Shown: positions 49,201 to 62,900, numbered from the stretch's first letter. The stretch: DNA of 64,000 bases from Dromaius novaehollandiae (GCF_036370855.1 NC_088099.1:150369517-150433516), one strand, 5' to 3'. Notes: generated by a model from the letters alone, not told the origin. Numbers and translations: made by a program.

Positions 49201-52200
49201 AAACATGACTGGTTGTCTTTCCTCCTTTCTCTGCCAATCTTTGAACACAGTGGAGGGAAAACTCTTCCCATAAAGGGAATTATTTTACATAATTTTGTGA
49301 AGGTAAAGGTCTTGGGTCCTGGCAGATATGCCCAGTCAAGAATTGACCCATTAGAGGTGATCCCAAGACTAGCAGTAGTAGCATTATGTTCCATACGAAA
49401 TTTAAGCAGATTATGGCTCCTCAAACTTATGGTGATTCACCGAAACATCTACGGACCTTTTGTAAGCTCAAAAATCAGATAAACACAGTGGTGTCTGATA
49501 GCTTAACCTCAGAAAGGCCTACAGATTCAGCTGCAATATCTAATGAGGCTTTTGCCCCCAGACAGCTGTCTTACACCCACGCTGCAGATTAATGCAACAC
49601 AGGAGAATGTTACATGGTAGAACGCTTGTTTCTGGGCTGCTGCAGTTTACAGCCTTGTGTACTCGGATACATGTCCATCTATTTCAACTTCAATTTGCTC
49701 TGAACTAGCATAGCTGAAGAGCAAGCCAGATGATGATGATCTCTCACAGTCTGTGGAGCAGACAGCTGGGGAATCTAGGCTATCCAGCTGCCACAGTTAA
49801 GTTTAAGAAGGCTTGTGAGTCAGTCTTCAGCAGTACCAACTCAACTGTACAGATACACTTACACAAGCATCAGAAATTAGTTACTGCTTGTGCACTGCCC
49901 TTCTCTTTAGCTGTATGCATATCTAGTCCTTCAGAAGAGTACGTGCAGAGCTATGAAGTATGCCCTTCAAGCAACTAATCTGTCTTGCAAATTGCTTGGG
50001 TGATGGGTTTTGTCATCACATGGATTACAGAGGAGTTGTTAATAGGCCAGGCTAAGCAAAGCTCTCACAAGTCAGGACTATATACGCAGTTAGGTGGATT
50101 TGCTATCAAGTTTCACCTAGAGGTGTGTTCTTCACTTCCTAATAAGCAGTTTTATGATGCTGAGAGTTTTTAAACTGTGATTCACTAATGCAGGTGCATT
50201 TTGCATAGCTGATGGCAGGTGGAAAACATGTGGGCGCCATGTTTAAAACAGTTTGGTCCTGTGTGAGGTGTTTCATTTACGAAACTTTCTGTGCAACTCT
50301 TTTCCTCAGTGAATGCTTTGTGAAAGCACTTTTACAAACAACAGCTAGCAAAAATTAGCATAAAAGGGTTTCTACATTAGCATGAGAAAAGAGAATTAGA
50401 ATAGCATATAACCAACAGAGCAGAGCATAAGTGAGCTTAGTGTTGTGTATAACTTATCAATGAGAAGAAAATTCATTAAAATTAACACTATCACAATCAA
50501 ATGTAGAATCTCCCTCAGTAGGTTTCTCCAGGTAGTTCAGTCTACCTAATCAACCCCCCTTTGCCCATTTCCCAGCAGGGGCAGAAAGTAGACACAGTAC
50601 TGTGTGTACAAAAGACCTCAGTGCTGTAGACGTACCTCAGTACTGCGGTGTTGTTGAGAAGCTCCAACTACTCTCGAAACCTTCCCTCTATAGCAGGCAG
50701 TGGCGGTCTAAGAGTTTCTACAGAAGAGGAAAGTGACTTCTGCTTGGCAAACATAGCATTGGAAATTGGCTGCAGCCAGTGGACAATTTTGCTGCTCTAC
50801 ATGTGCGGGAAGAATTAGGCAGCTGAAAGAAGTCTGCAGGAAGGCACTCCCACCATAAGCTTGATGTGAAAAGAAAGGATGGCTTGCTCTTTTTGAGACA
50901 AACTCAAATGGAGGAAAACACACATCTCAGGAGTTGTGCTGTATATCCTGCTATATTCCACAGCAGAAATTCTGCTTAGGAATCAGAGTTGCCCTGTTCT
51001 AGATTTCAAGTCATACTCAAGACTTCAAGAAATATGTGCTGCAATCAAGACTGGTCTTGAATAAAGCCTTGATGATACAATAATCCAGGCTGAAATACAC
51101 AGAGATACACACATCTTCAATGTTAGTAAAGGGTTCACCAACCTCAAATGCCCTGTATTTGCCTAATAACCTGTTCAAGAAGCCTTTGTCTATACTTGCA
51201 TCTGTTAAATAGCCATTTAAATATGGAAAAGTTAATAGGAGTTTATGATAAGGTTATTTGTGGTAGAAAGTTCTAGTCTATTCTATAGCCAAGTTCTCCA
51301 GCTCCTCTGTGTATTCAGTGCAGTAATGCTAATATTTTGTTTAAAAATACACTGATACTCTTTAGTGCCATTATGGTCAAAGATCTCACTTTTCTAAGAA
51401 ATGAATTTGGAAGCTTCCCAGACTGTACATCTGCCCTTTCTTTTTGCATCACACCTCAGAAAATGAAGCTGACTGGAGAAATGGTAAGAATTAATATATT
51501 TCTTCATAATGCATGCACTACCTATTTTCTTCTGCTCTCTCTGAATAACATCTGGATTTTCTTCAGAGTGTCTGGCTGCCTAACTAGGAACTACATGCCA
51601 AAACATCTGCAAGTCAGCTACATATTGCAAAGCCTCTGCAGGCTAGAGCTCATGGGAGTTCGCCAAGTTATGGTCTAGGGAGCACTGGGAAGCACTGGGA
51701 AAGGGGAAGAAAAGGAAAAATCCAAATCCTTGTACTGCATTGTTTGTGTGAAGAAACAGAAATTAACTCAGAACTCCACCAGAAATTTACAACACTGCTT
51801 CTCAACAGAAGATGGAGATACATGGTTGTTAAAGTTGATGAATAAAAATAAATAATTATAATAAGAAATAATAATAATGAAAAATAATAACAAAATGTGA
51901 ATAAGAATAAAGAATATTTGCTTCATTCAACTAATCATATTTCAGAGTTGCAACTCTTATTTATAACCAGAAGAAATGTAATTTTGAATCTTGGGCATAT
52001 CAATACAGATTTTTTTAAATACTATCATTCGGCATTCATGAATGACTAGCATAACTGCATAAAAATTCAGACTAAAAAATTTCTTTCATATTGGTTATTA
52101 TTCTCGTCCACTCTTCTATGAACTATCACCTCATCATAAACTGCAAAATTCTCCATGATTTTAGTCCAAAGTCAGATGCACCTTTGGGTGATAAGAACCT

Positions 52201-52549
52201 TACACCATTCTCTACTGAGGTCACAGACTATATAAACTGTCTCACTAGAACTGAACATAGAAATTGATTTGAACAATCCCATAGAAAAAAGAAATCTTCT
52301 AAAAATCTAACAAACACTAGAGGCTTTTATATAAAAACCTAAAAAAGAGGTTCTAATGGGACAAATCAGTAGTCATTCTGTCCCCAGTAGTGGCAATGGG
52401 AGATAGTGTTAAAGGCGAGCACGTGAGTCTAGCCAGTCTGTTCCTCTTGCCCTCCTCCAGCATCTGCAACCATTGGATCAGGCGTGTTCATTAGATTAGT
52501 GATGTACATACTTGCCTATTCCTTCTTAGATTAGATTTTATTAGATTGC

Positions 52550-53170
52550 CTCTTATCATCTGTTTACGGACTTGTAGTCCATGAATTTAATCCCTTCTTG
52601 AACCTGTTGATACTGATGAAATGCCATTTGGAAGGGTTCTTTGGTCAGCTAGCCTGACCTCGCACTCAAAGTGTGTCTATCACTAACACTAGATCAGGCC
52701 TCTACAGCCTCTTGTGGCAACAAATTCCAGAAGTTCCCTACGTGCTGTGTGCAGATACTTTCTTTTATCTGTTTTATATCTATCTCTTGCTTGTTTCAGT
52801 GTCTACTACCTTGCTATGCTATTACAGAATTTGATGGATAACATTTTTGCATTCACCTTATCCACTGCCGTCATGATTTTGTAAACTTTGACTCTATTTC
52901 CTTTAGGCTCCTTGCAGGTGAAGAGAATTGGCCTTTTTTTGTGACGCTCCTCATAGTCAGTGGTGACTACAAGATCTCTTTACTGAATTATAACTGCTAG
53001 GTTTGAGCTTAAGATCACAGAAGCTCTATACAGAAGCTTATCTGCCACTTTTTTTCTCACTTAGTTCTGTGAGGGCCCTCTGGAGCTCCATGCCACTGAT
53101 GTAGCATTTATCCTTATAACATTTTCTAGGACATTCTCCTAAAATATCCAAAAAGTTTTTTTCATAAGCA
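52550..53170 (-). mobile_element. Old CR1-like LINE 3' fragment, antisense
   Basis: Reads on the plus strand as the reverse of a diverged CR1 3' end: caacaaattccagaagttcc, tactttcttttatctgtttt, tcatgattttgtaaactttg, tgacgctcctcatag (the reverse of ctatgaggagcgtca, a CR1 phrase). More decayed than the copy at 37.5-39 kb. Edges are approximate. Confidence 0.6.
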
Positions 53171-56069
53171 GAGAAGGCCAGAAATAGACTCCACTGTCAG
53201 GACAATAAGCACAGCACTCGTACCTAAAATGTAAGAGCTTCCTTTGGAAGTGGAGTCATAGTGCTGGGTCTGGTGCCTGAGTTTTCTACACAATGTCGAT
53301 ATATGCATTTCCCAAAAGCAGATTCAAAACAGCTGAGGAGGCATTTGAAAGCAAAGACTGAAGGATGGGGTGTACCAGAAATGTGAGCATGGGACTTACA
53401 GGCTGAAATCATATCCTGAACTCATTCACCTGCATTGGCAGCTGAATCCCGTTCTCTCATAACTCATTTGCCAGTTCTGATGCTTGTCTTTAACTTTCAA
53501 GGGAGAAGAAGATATGATCACAAAATAAATGATTAGGACCAGCCTGAGAAAGTTTGAATCCACAGCCCTAGCCAAGAGAACAACCAGACTGTAAGACGTT
53601 TGTGGCAGAAGCCCTGTTTACTGCTCCTGCTGAACCAGGCCACTGTGTAACAAGGAACATAAGGCCAAAAGGAGAGTTCCAAACTGGGAGTGAGAAATCC
53701 TGTGGTTTCAGTCTGTGTTCCTGAGTTTTTTTGTGTATATATCATCAGACAGCAGTCAGATAAAGACTGAAGCAATTCTGGAGCAAAGATCAGCAGCCCC
53801 GCTGCAGTTGAGGGCCTTAGTTTCTGTAGATGGCAATTAGTACTTTCAAGTCCACTCAGAAAGAGAAAGCAAAAAGAGCCTCTCACCAAAACTTCTGATA
53901 AAAAGAGGACTTGGTGGGGAAAAAGTATGCTCTTATCTTTCCCATAAAGCCCCTGAAAGTCTGACAGGGAAGCTAAGATATTTTCAGGCCAAGACACATT
54001 GTCAGGCTGCCACTGTTTGGGCAATCACTTTATTTTCTTGAGCTGCATTTCTATTTTGAGAGTGACTGGGGAAAAATCAGCCTCATTTTCAGCATTTACT
54101 CATTTGTGGTTTATAAGCTATTAGTTAGTTTCATTGGTATTGCCCAAGTAAAATCAACAAGCTTACATGAGTGTCACTGAAGCCAAAACTTGAAAACAGA
54201 GTCTGAACAGCACTTTTACAGCAAACATAATGACAGAGGTACTACAGGCCAGTTTAGGTAAGAGTCCAGCTTCACTTGAGTTCAGGTTGAATTCATTAGG
54301 CATAAATGGAGCTAGTTTTCATACAAAAATCAGTCAAAGTGTAGAAAAGTTACATAGTAACTGGGCTCACTTAGGATGCTCTTTCTAGACATATTTTCCT
54401 AATATCATTTTTCATGCCTGAGTGCAGCTGCACTTAAACCCACTGGCCTACCCTTCTCAGGTGTCCTGTAAGTCAAGCTGGTCTAATACATCTTATATTT
54501 AATGTAGCTTCCTCACTCCTGGGCAGACATCACATGAAAAAATTGTTGTCAGGTACAGTGCAGAGTCCTCAATAATGAACTAACCAAAAAGCTGACAGCG
54601 GTTTGTGGGTTATGATTTCGAAGGGTACATTTTGTTCTTGTTGGTATCAGTCCAAAATAACAAAAGCCTAAAGTTTACTGCAATTTATCCCGGCTTACAC
54701 CATCATAAGTGAAGCAGAGTCAAGACACAAGTGCACTTTGTAGGTGAAGGAACAGAGACATGCATTTTGAATTCAAAAATCTCTCATACCCTCTGTGAAA
54801 TCGAACGTGGTAACATAACCTATTAAAAAAATATTATATCAACATAATCAAATTGAAGTCTGTCTCGTAAAAATGTTCTCAATTTAAAAGCTTTCAATCA
54901 AGGTTTTCTCAAAAAGTTTTATTTCCATCAAAAAAAACAAGCAAAAATTAATAAAGTTAATGTGCCATTTAATTGATTTTTGTTTCATTTTAGGCCAACT
55001 CTAATGAAAATTTTTTCTCCTGTGCAGTTTTCTATACTATAAACTCACACTGCTAAAGGAGGCCCCATCATATATGGTTTTCTACAGGTATTCATTTTTT
55101 TTCATAGAAGTGTTTATGTTAAGAATAAAGGTGTTATTCACATTTCACAGATCATTCACATATGAACATTTCTAGGAGAAAAATTTATGAATGCTGACAT
55201 ATGTGACATGGAAGGTCAGCACTGCTGTGATGCGGAGTACAACCTTCTTTCCCCAGAAGTAAGAAAAGAGACATGTAACAATAATTCCTCACTGGCAGGA
55301 GTAGCTGAGATGCATTACAGAACAGTCAGTCAGCCACAAAATAATTACTTTAAACTTTCACCTGCTTTTTTTTTTTTTTTTAATTTAGAGAGCCATACTA
55401 GCAGGCCAGGGTAAAGCAGGGCATACTGAGAATACAGGGGTCCTCGATGTATAGAGTATGCAATTGTCTCTTCTGTGAAAGGTGAATAAAATATAAAAGA
55501 CTATATGTTTTGGAAAAAGAACTTTTTACACCTGACTGTAATGTGATACTTTTTTGATTGCTGATTATAGCAAGGAAAGTTCTTTATCCCATTAACTTCA
55601 ACCTTTTTGCAGTTTTAAACAAATTTCCAATAGCTAATGGTTATATTAGGGGCATAAAAACACTATGAAGACTCCACATTCCATAAGATTCCAGCTCCTC
55701 CATATCCTTCCAGTGTTTGAGAGAAATGGCTAGATTCGAGTTAATGACAGCTCTGAACTGGGAAAAAGGTAGAATCCATACCAGGTAAGCTGCTTACCAG
55801 GAAGAAAGTAAGAAAGACCTTCACAAGCCTGTTTCTTATCAGATTTAAAGGAATTAAGTGGTGGAGTGGCACAGGCTGCTTCTGTGAAGTCCAGCTTTCA
55901 AAATCTTTTCATCCTCACTTTACCTAGAAATAATATCTCTTTGAAGATCTGGAAACAGTAATGTAAACCAGGCCCCTTTCAGAGCTGTTCTCAATTCTCC
56001 AGGCATCTCAAAAGTATGAAAGCCACAGTTGTGAGGACCGTTTCTGGAATCCAGGAAAGCAGAAGTACT
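53171..56069. other. Intergenic, no gene seen
   Basis: AT-rich. The 163-codon minus-strand ORF at 53533-54024 has no recognisable domain and no splice or promoter support. Confidence 0.5.
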
Positions 56070-56576
56070 GGTGAGGTTAGGTCTCCTCTGCTCAGCACTC
56101 AGGAGGCCACCTCTGGGGTCCTGTGCGCAGTTTTGGGCCCGCCAGTATGAGAAAGGTTTGGAGTGAATGCAGAGGCGGGCCACTGCATAGTTAGGGGGAT
56201 GGAGCACCAAACATCCAAAGAGAGGTGAAAGAAATAGGAGTTGTTTAGCCTGGAGAAGAGAAGGCTAAAGGGAAATCTGTTTGCAGTCTTCAGCTTTCTA
56301 AACAGGGGTTACAGAGAAGACTGAGGCCACTTCTTCTCAGAGGTGCACAGCAACAGGACACAAATTGCAACAGCAAAATTCTGATTAGACAAGAGGGAAA
56401 AAAAAAAATTCCCTGTGAAGGTGGTCAAACATTGGAACAGGGACTAGAGAGTTTGTGAAACCCCCCTCTGTGGACATATCTGATTTAACTTTGAAGTTAG
56501 ACCTGCTTCAAATGGGGGCTGGGACTAGATGACTCTCAAGGTCCTTCCCAACCTCAGGATACATATGATTCTATGA
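56070..56576 (+). mobile_element. CR1 LINE 3' end fragment
   Basis: Carries ggggtcctgtgcgcagtttt, gtttagcctggagaagagaa, ggactagatgactctcaagg and tccttcccaacctcag, and ends atgattctatg. All are standard CR1 3' phrases in the right order, with small deletions. Same orientation as the larger copy. Confidence 0.88.
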
Positions 56577-58400
56577 AATCTCCAATGCTACAAACAGTTT
56601 GATGGGATCCACTGGGCGGGATGAAAACAGATGTCCAGGGTGAAAAAGAAACTGCATGAGGGTGTTTGTCACTTAGGGATGAGTTTCTTGGTCTACACTC
56701 AAGGAAACTGAATATGGAGATGACTGGGACAAGTGAATTCAGTATATATCTAATGTACAGTGCCTGCTTGAGAAAGGATGTAACTTATTCAAATATGGTT
56801 TAAGTACCAACCCCAAGATCTAATTGGAAAATCCCTAAATTTCCCACTCCAGTGGGAGAAAATCTGCATTCACACACCTTCTCTGACTCTTCTATGTGCA
56901 TTCTATTCAGAAGAAATACACTCCTTAAATTATAAAGGACCAAAAATATTTTACTCAGAAGCTTGCGACAACATTTTATTGTATTTTGTAGCATTCTTTT
57001 TATGACATGCCTAATACAATATTTGTGACCACTACTAGAAGGATTTTATGTGGATATTCACTGCACTTGCAGCCAAATTTGATAACCAGACAGACAGTAA
57101 GCAAACAGGCAGCCACAGTTCTTACTGTCCTTATTTTTAAAGTAAACCATTTAAAGTCCAGAACAGCAGCCCAGGATCAAAACAATCTTTCTGTCCTTAA
57201 CAATATTATGCTCTAGGTAAATATGAACATACTGTAAATGAGAGAAGGTGAAAACTTCATGGTTAAGTGGAAGTCCACAAGCAGTTTCATACAACATTCA
57301 TATATGACTAACTACTGCACTTTTTTGTAGCAACATTCCTCCTAGCTACGTATGGATATATTTGTGCTTATAGATGCTTTATTTCCCTAGTTTATTTATA
57401 AAGCATAAAACTCATTAAAGCTAAAATTGTGAGATTTGTGGGATTTTTCTAAAGTCTATGACAAAAAGATTTTTAGGGGTCTGTTTTACCTTCTCCTTGG
57501 TTTGTGAAGGTAACAATGCAATTATAGTTTTAGTCCTAGAACTGGAAGAACTTCTATAAGTGGCGGTAGAAATTACGCCATTTTCATGTGGACTTTTACA
57601 GGCAGACCTTCAAAAATCTCCTTGAATACAAGCCCAATAATGCAAGACTACTAGTTTACACATCCTGAGCCATTTTTACTTCCCTACAAAGAAAATGCAA
57701 AAATGAACAGATGCAGATTAGATATGCTGAATTTCTATAAATAACTGGCAACACTGGGAACTGGGACTGGTGTTTGCTATACTTCTGAATTTACACAGAT
57801 TCTTCTTGTATTTCTCCCTTATTTAGGTACTCAATTGCTGCATCTGACTGAATCAGGGCTAACAGAAATAAAATACTGTGCATTATATTTGAAAAGCTAC
57901 ATGTATAATCTTAGATACCAAGAGCTTTCCATATTATTTTCTTCCTGACACTCAAAATATCTATCATCATCATGCCTCATCTTAGAAAAGCTGCACTTCT
58001 TTTTGTGAGAAGTGTAGGGGCTGAGATTGGGGCTGAGATAGCAGAATAGCGGAAAAGACTTGAGTTTACGAGTTGGGAAAGTATACTTCTGAGCTGACGC
58101 TCCACCGTGAGGGTCACTACAAGGTAGTGTAGCCATCCAAATGTGCTTTACAAATGAGAAAAAATCTGGTTTGTAAGTATCGAGAAATATGAAAAGATAT
58201 TTAAAACATAATAAAAAGTAAACATTTACTGGATTATATTAAAGTATATTACTAGAAGTTATGTCCTGTTGGTACAGGACATAACTTTAATTTAAACATG
58301 TATAATGTATTATACATAAAAATGCATAGATGTACAGTAAATATGTTTATTTATATGTATACAGAGTAATATGTACACATAGGGCCTGTTGTGCTTCTGG
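56577..58400. other. Intergenic, contains a perfect hairpin
   Basis: No gene seen. A 13-bp perfect inverted repeat lies at 58256-58287. Confidence 0.5.
58256..58287. repeat. Perfect 13-bp inverted repeat with 6-nt loop
   Basis: Arms AAGTTATGTCCTG and CAGGACATAACTT around ttggta. Lies about 190 bp past the poly(A) signal of the putative minus-strand terminal exon. Confidence 0.85.
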
Positions 58401-58443
58401 AACTCTAAGCAGTAACTCCTGTGGTATATTGTCTTAAAGCAGT

Positions 58444-58449
58444 TTTATT
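58444..58449 (-). terminator. Candidate poly(A) signal AATAAA (minus strand)
   Basis: In the context ctgtataataaaactgcttt on the minus strand, about 510 nt after the stop of the putative terminal exon. Distance and context suit a short 3' UTR. Confidence 0.4.
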
Positions 58450-58960
58450 ATACAGCTGTTTCAATGTAACGGGTGCTGAGAACAATGCACGTTAGCGCTA
58501 AGTAGGTAAGTCATATCCATTTACTCTTGAAATGTACAAATATAGGAAACAAAGGCCATAAATGCAATAGTACCTACACCTCCAAGACTTCTGCTTTGTT
58601 ATTTAAATATGCATAAGTCCGCCTAATGGTGACTGTAGATTTCCTTCCTGCTTCCACTCCGTGCCAACGTGTTGGCTAGGCACTCACACGAAATCTTTGA
58701 CACACTTCAGCACCACTTCCACTGATTCAACTCAGTGCACTCCTGACTTTGAAGTCTTCAGGTCAAAAATAAGAGGGAAAAATAAAATAAAAAATATATA
58801 AATAAAACAAACAAACTTGTGGGCTTTTTTCACAAGTTATTTGCCACCAATACTGTCAAAGCAGCTGAATCGTAGTGCATCCATGGGCAGGAGCATATAG
58901 CAGCTTTTGTGCACTTTGCAAAATATATATTAAAAAAAATCAAGTCTTTACTGGCTTGTT

Positions 58961-59057
58961 TTATCTGTAGCTAGAAAGATGCTGTGCTGCTTCTGAGCCC
59001 TTTCCATCAAATTCTTTTTCTTCTTTTTCTTGTCCTTTGTTTTTGCTGTCCTTCTTC
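58961..59057 (-). CDS. Putative last coding exon of an unidentified gene
   Basis: On the minus strand an acceptor with a pyrimidine-rich tract (ttttgtttttccatgtttag) precedes G plus 31 codons and TAA. The tail begins KKDSKNKGQEKEEKEFDGKG and ends in SSYR. It is lysine/glutamate-rich and hydrophilic. What follows looks like a 3' UTR with an AATAAA at 58444-58449, some 510 nt after the stop. No upstream exon is recognised in 59,058-64,000, so the gene would continue to the right. Vertebrate synteny puts RALYL upstream of LRRCC1 in this orientation, but this tail does not match the RALYL C-terminus as I know it. CNGB3 has a similar K/E-rich end, but nothing specific links them. I leave it unnamed. 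Confidence 0.4.
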
Positions 59058-59886
59058 CTAAACATGGAAAAACAAAATTATATGGATAGGTCAACTAAGA
59101 AAAGAATACAAAGGTGATATTAGAAGATTGTAAAAAAACTCAGTGACCAGGGAATTATCGATGGGGAGTGCAAACGTAATGCTTAGTTAATAAATTTCGA
59201 TCATCACTGGAAACAGAAAATTTCAATATGGTAGAAAAGCAAGTCAGATCCCTGACTGTCAACACTTGTCCACACACACAATTTTGCTGCTATGAGTAAC
59301 AATGTTTATGTAGATCTCAATTTCAACATGATAATTCATGCAAGCAAAGTTATGCTCGGGGCCTAGGGCCCAGAGCCAAACAAGTATGTACGTAGCCTTC
59401 TAACTCACTGAAAGCTGGATATGTGCCTTAGACCTTTGCGTAAATTTGCTTGAGTGAGTAATCCTATCTAAGTCAAGTCCAACATATCCATGATTTCAAT
59501 GAGAAATCAGGCATTACAGCCCAAGTATTTGGTTGGATGTAGTCCTGCATGCTTTGGGAGAAACAATGCCGCCTCTGTGAAGAGCTGCTACTACTGCTTA
59601 TGAGTGCACACTGCTTAATTCTCACAGTACACTACCATGCAGAACCCAAAACTTCATTACATGTTTTTTGACCAACACTACCATATCTGAAGTTCACTGC
59701 TTCTGAAAAACAACCCAAATCAGGAAATCAGGATCAACACACGCACAGAAAATCTCAAACTCCTGAGATGAGAAAACTGTTTCCTGTTCAGAGCCCTTTG
59801 ATGATCTCAGCAAAGACACCACGGGCTGAAAATCTGCTACGTACAAAAGCCCTGCTTCAGCACTGCATTACCTTTCAAGCATATAC

Positions 59887-59916
59887 TTAAATCCTATCTA
59901 CCTTAGTAGGATTTAA
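59887..59916. repeat. 10-bp perfect inverted repeat in an old amniote repeat
   Basis: TTAAATCCTA and TAGGATTTAA around a 10-nt spacer. The surrounding phrase (caagcatatacttaaatcct) resembles a widespread old amniote dispersed repeat that I cannot name with certainty. Confidence 0.45.
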
Positions 59917-62900
59917 GGAGATGACTGAACATTGTCTTGAGCAAGAATTGTCTGGGTTTTATCAGCAGTATCATATATTGCAATATGTAATCAATGGAAA
60001 AAAAACTAAGGATATAATTCCCCAGAAGTGCCAACTCTATAAACTTTCAGGAGAACTAAATTCACTTATGAAGACAAGAGTAAAAGAAAATTCGAGTAGC
60101 AGACAACGCAAAAATGTGTAAAGTATATTTTTCGGCTACACTGATAATATAGTCTTAACTGGGAAAAATGTTTGCCAGTAAGATCTTGTCTTACTTCCAC
60201 ATTGTTTCTTAACTAAAAAGTCCCAAATCAATATGAAACATTTTTCTCTATTGGATAATAAGATTGAGATAATGAATCTGATTTTAAAATTAACAACCTT
60301 TAAGATTCATTAAAAGTGTATGGATATAGTTAAGATTACATATTTATGAGTAATATATTACCTAGGCTACTATTCACTAGGAATGGCAGTGGCAATAGGA
60401 CAGGACATAAAAGTAACGAGAACATGAGTTTAGTTTACTTCTGCTTCTCATTAAAGTCTGGCATTAATGCCACTATGGCATTTTGCCATTTTTAAATCCA
60501 GTTAATCCTACACAGTAAAACCTCAGTCCAACCAATCATTAATCAAAGCAGCTTTTAAGTTAAAACTCTTTAGTAACACTGTATCTAATAGCGAGGGACA
60601 CCTAATGAGGTCAGAGAGATGGAATACTTGACACAAAGTGGCATTACAAGATGGTTTCAATTATTCTATCTTGTATTTTAAATACTCAAAAATTTTTAAC
60701 CTGAATCTTTGAAATATTTATTAAGGAAGTAGCAGATAAGGGGAAACAATTTGAAATGACTGATAACGCTGCTAGTCAGAAGACCAACAGAATCCATTAG
60801 AGCTTTACTGGAGTTTTGCTGTGATGTTTGCTCAGTGATCTTAGACTCTTGAGTTTTTTCACTGTACAGACCAATTAACAACAACAAAAAAAATTAATTT
60901 GCAGTCAGTGCCATATCCAGTTTTCTCTATGCTCTCCTCCAGAAAAGTAAACCAAATGCTTACTGTAATTTTAAGGTAGTAAAAGATCTAGTCTTTTTCC
61001 TCTGAAGACTCTGAAATGCACAGATAAAATGGCACATACCCCACTTGGCATCTATTTCTCTAAGCCTTATAAAATAGTCTGCTCTCACACAAACATCAAA
61101 TCAAATTGCCAGTGTGCTCCCAATGCGATATCCTAAAATAAAAAAGAAATGAACTGTAATAGACTCCAGTGATCTGATATGTCATTGTACAACAAAGACA
61201 TTACCATGTTTCAGCCGCTCTGCCGTAATTGTCCCGGTACCTGCTTTTACCCCAAGGCACACAGAAGGCAGCCTATCTTCTTTACGTGTGCCATGGAGTA
61301 AAAACCTCCACAGAGGCAGCGACCACGGAACAGCTGATACCTGATAACTTGTTCTGGTGTTAGCGAGCGCTTTGGCTGCTCGCTGCATTTCCAAGTGCCC
61401 TGCAGTACAGAATGAGTTCTCTTGTTTTCAGGACAATAATAAATCACACTGAGAAAATCCGAATGGTTAGTGAGGCTAACACAGTTCCAAATTCCAACTG
61501 TTATTTTAACCAGAAAACTGAAAGTAAAAAGGTATTTCTTGGCTAGCAGTTGGTTCCCATATTGTTACTAGAATGCAACAGAGATTGGAGATTAGCAGAA
61601 AAAAAGGTGACTGCAAAGACTACAGAGTTCAAACAAAGTGTTGCTGAGGTTCCCATGCACAAGAACTTTTATTAAATTCAGACTTTGTGCTTATCAGCAA
61701 AAGCACAGCGAACAGATTTAGCTTCCAAATATCTTGCTACAGGCTCCTCTTTTGCAGGACATGATGTTTACAGTGCAGAAAGTGGATCTCCAAAGAAGAG
61801 CCAACAGCCACGTCTCCCAGCTCCCCAGAGCGACGGCAGTGGGGGGACAAGGCCGACAGAAGAGGCGTCCACGTGGGGCCCCAGCGAGCTCCCCCAGCCA
61901 TGAGCCAGCAGTCTCTTTGGCTTTTTGGAGAACGCTGTCTGCCAGGGGTCCTCACCTGGGCTCCTCCACCCCTCGCACAGGCTCGCTGCTCCCAAAAGCA
62001 TGAGCTCTGCATCCAGACCCATCTCTTCATCAGAAACAGCGCTGTTCTGTTGCGCTTGGGTTTGCTGGGGCTGTTGAAAAGGAGTAGATTTTATCCACAG
62101 TTTATTATACTACAGAACTTGCTATTGCCAGGAAACTCCACAGACTTCCCAGCCTACCACCCAGGAGGAAACTCCTGGCTTACAGCAAGGTCTGTGAAGC
62201 AAAAGAGGAGGGCCCTGTCTCTCTATAAGGGTTTTACAGCCCCCCATGTGGATTCCCAGCCCTTGGAGGAAGTGGGAGGGACGGGACAACCATGATCGTT
62301 CTTGATCTTGCTCAGCAGCAGCCGTCGGTTGGGCCAGGCGGGCTGGGAGAGCAAGCTGCCCTTCTCAGAAGAATGATGAAACTTTTTGTAAAAACTGCGG
62401 AAACCTACAGAGCCCAAACTGTGTGAAAATAGGGCTATTTGAAAGGGAACAAAGTGCAATCCCCTTCCACACCTCCCGTGAGGCTCCCGGGCCTCACATC
62501 GGTCTCTACGACTGCTAGTTAGTTAGTAGGTAGTTATTCAAAGCCTGCGACACGGGCCTCAGCGTTTCCTCCCGGTCTGGCTCCAACGCTCCGCTCTCAA
62601 TAGCAGGTTATAGTACTACCGCATGGGACAGGAACTGACAATGTATCAGATGTTGACTCTGATCCAAACAGCCTATAAAATCCTCCTTATGAGAAACACA
62701 ACTCCAGCGAGCAAATCGTTCAGCACAGCAGTCTGGGATCTGCAGCCAGCAACGCTCCTGAGGTGACATGACAGCGTTTCTAGTGGAAACGCGCCTGCCT
62801 GGCATCTGGCGGATAGCCACAGGCCTTGTTTCTACTCTCCACATTACAGGCTTCCACATCTGATTTTCAATCTTTATTTTATTACTGTGGACAATCTAAG

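Larger units (their letters stand above)
38966..52545. other. Long gene-poor intergenic region
   Basis: About 13.6 kb without an exon I can support. It holds homopolymer runs (listed), a short GC-rich patch at about 40,960-41,060, an AATAAT-rich stretch at about 51,838-51,890 and a GC-richer patch at about 46,850-47,100. The ORFs here (for example 46633-47127, 43426-43812, 42344-42679) have no recognisable domain or splice context. Confidence 0.5.

Noticed and set aside
53533-54024. 163-codon minus-strand ORF
   Set aside because: Long but without a recognisable domain, transmembrane pattern or splice signals; may be chance. Conservation in relatives would change this.
58961-59057. Assignment of the terminal exon to RALYL or CNGB3
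   Set aside because: RALYL fits the expected position and strand, but its known C-terminus differs. CNGB3 shares only a general K/E-rich character. No name is justified.
61873-62295. 140-codon plus-strand ORF in a GC-richer patch
   Set aside because: No domain and several competing frames on both strands.
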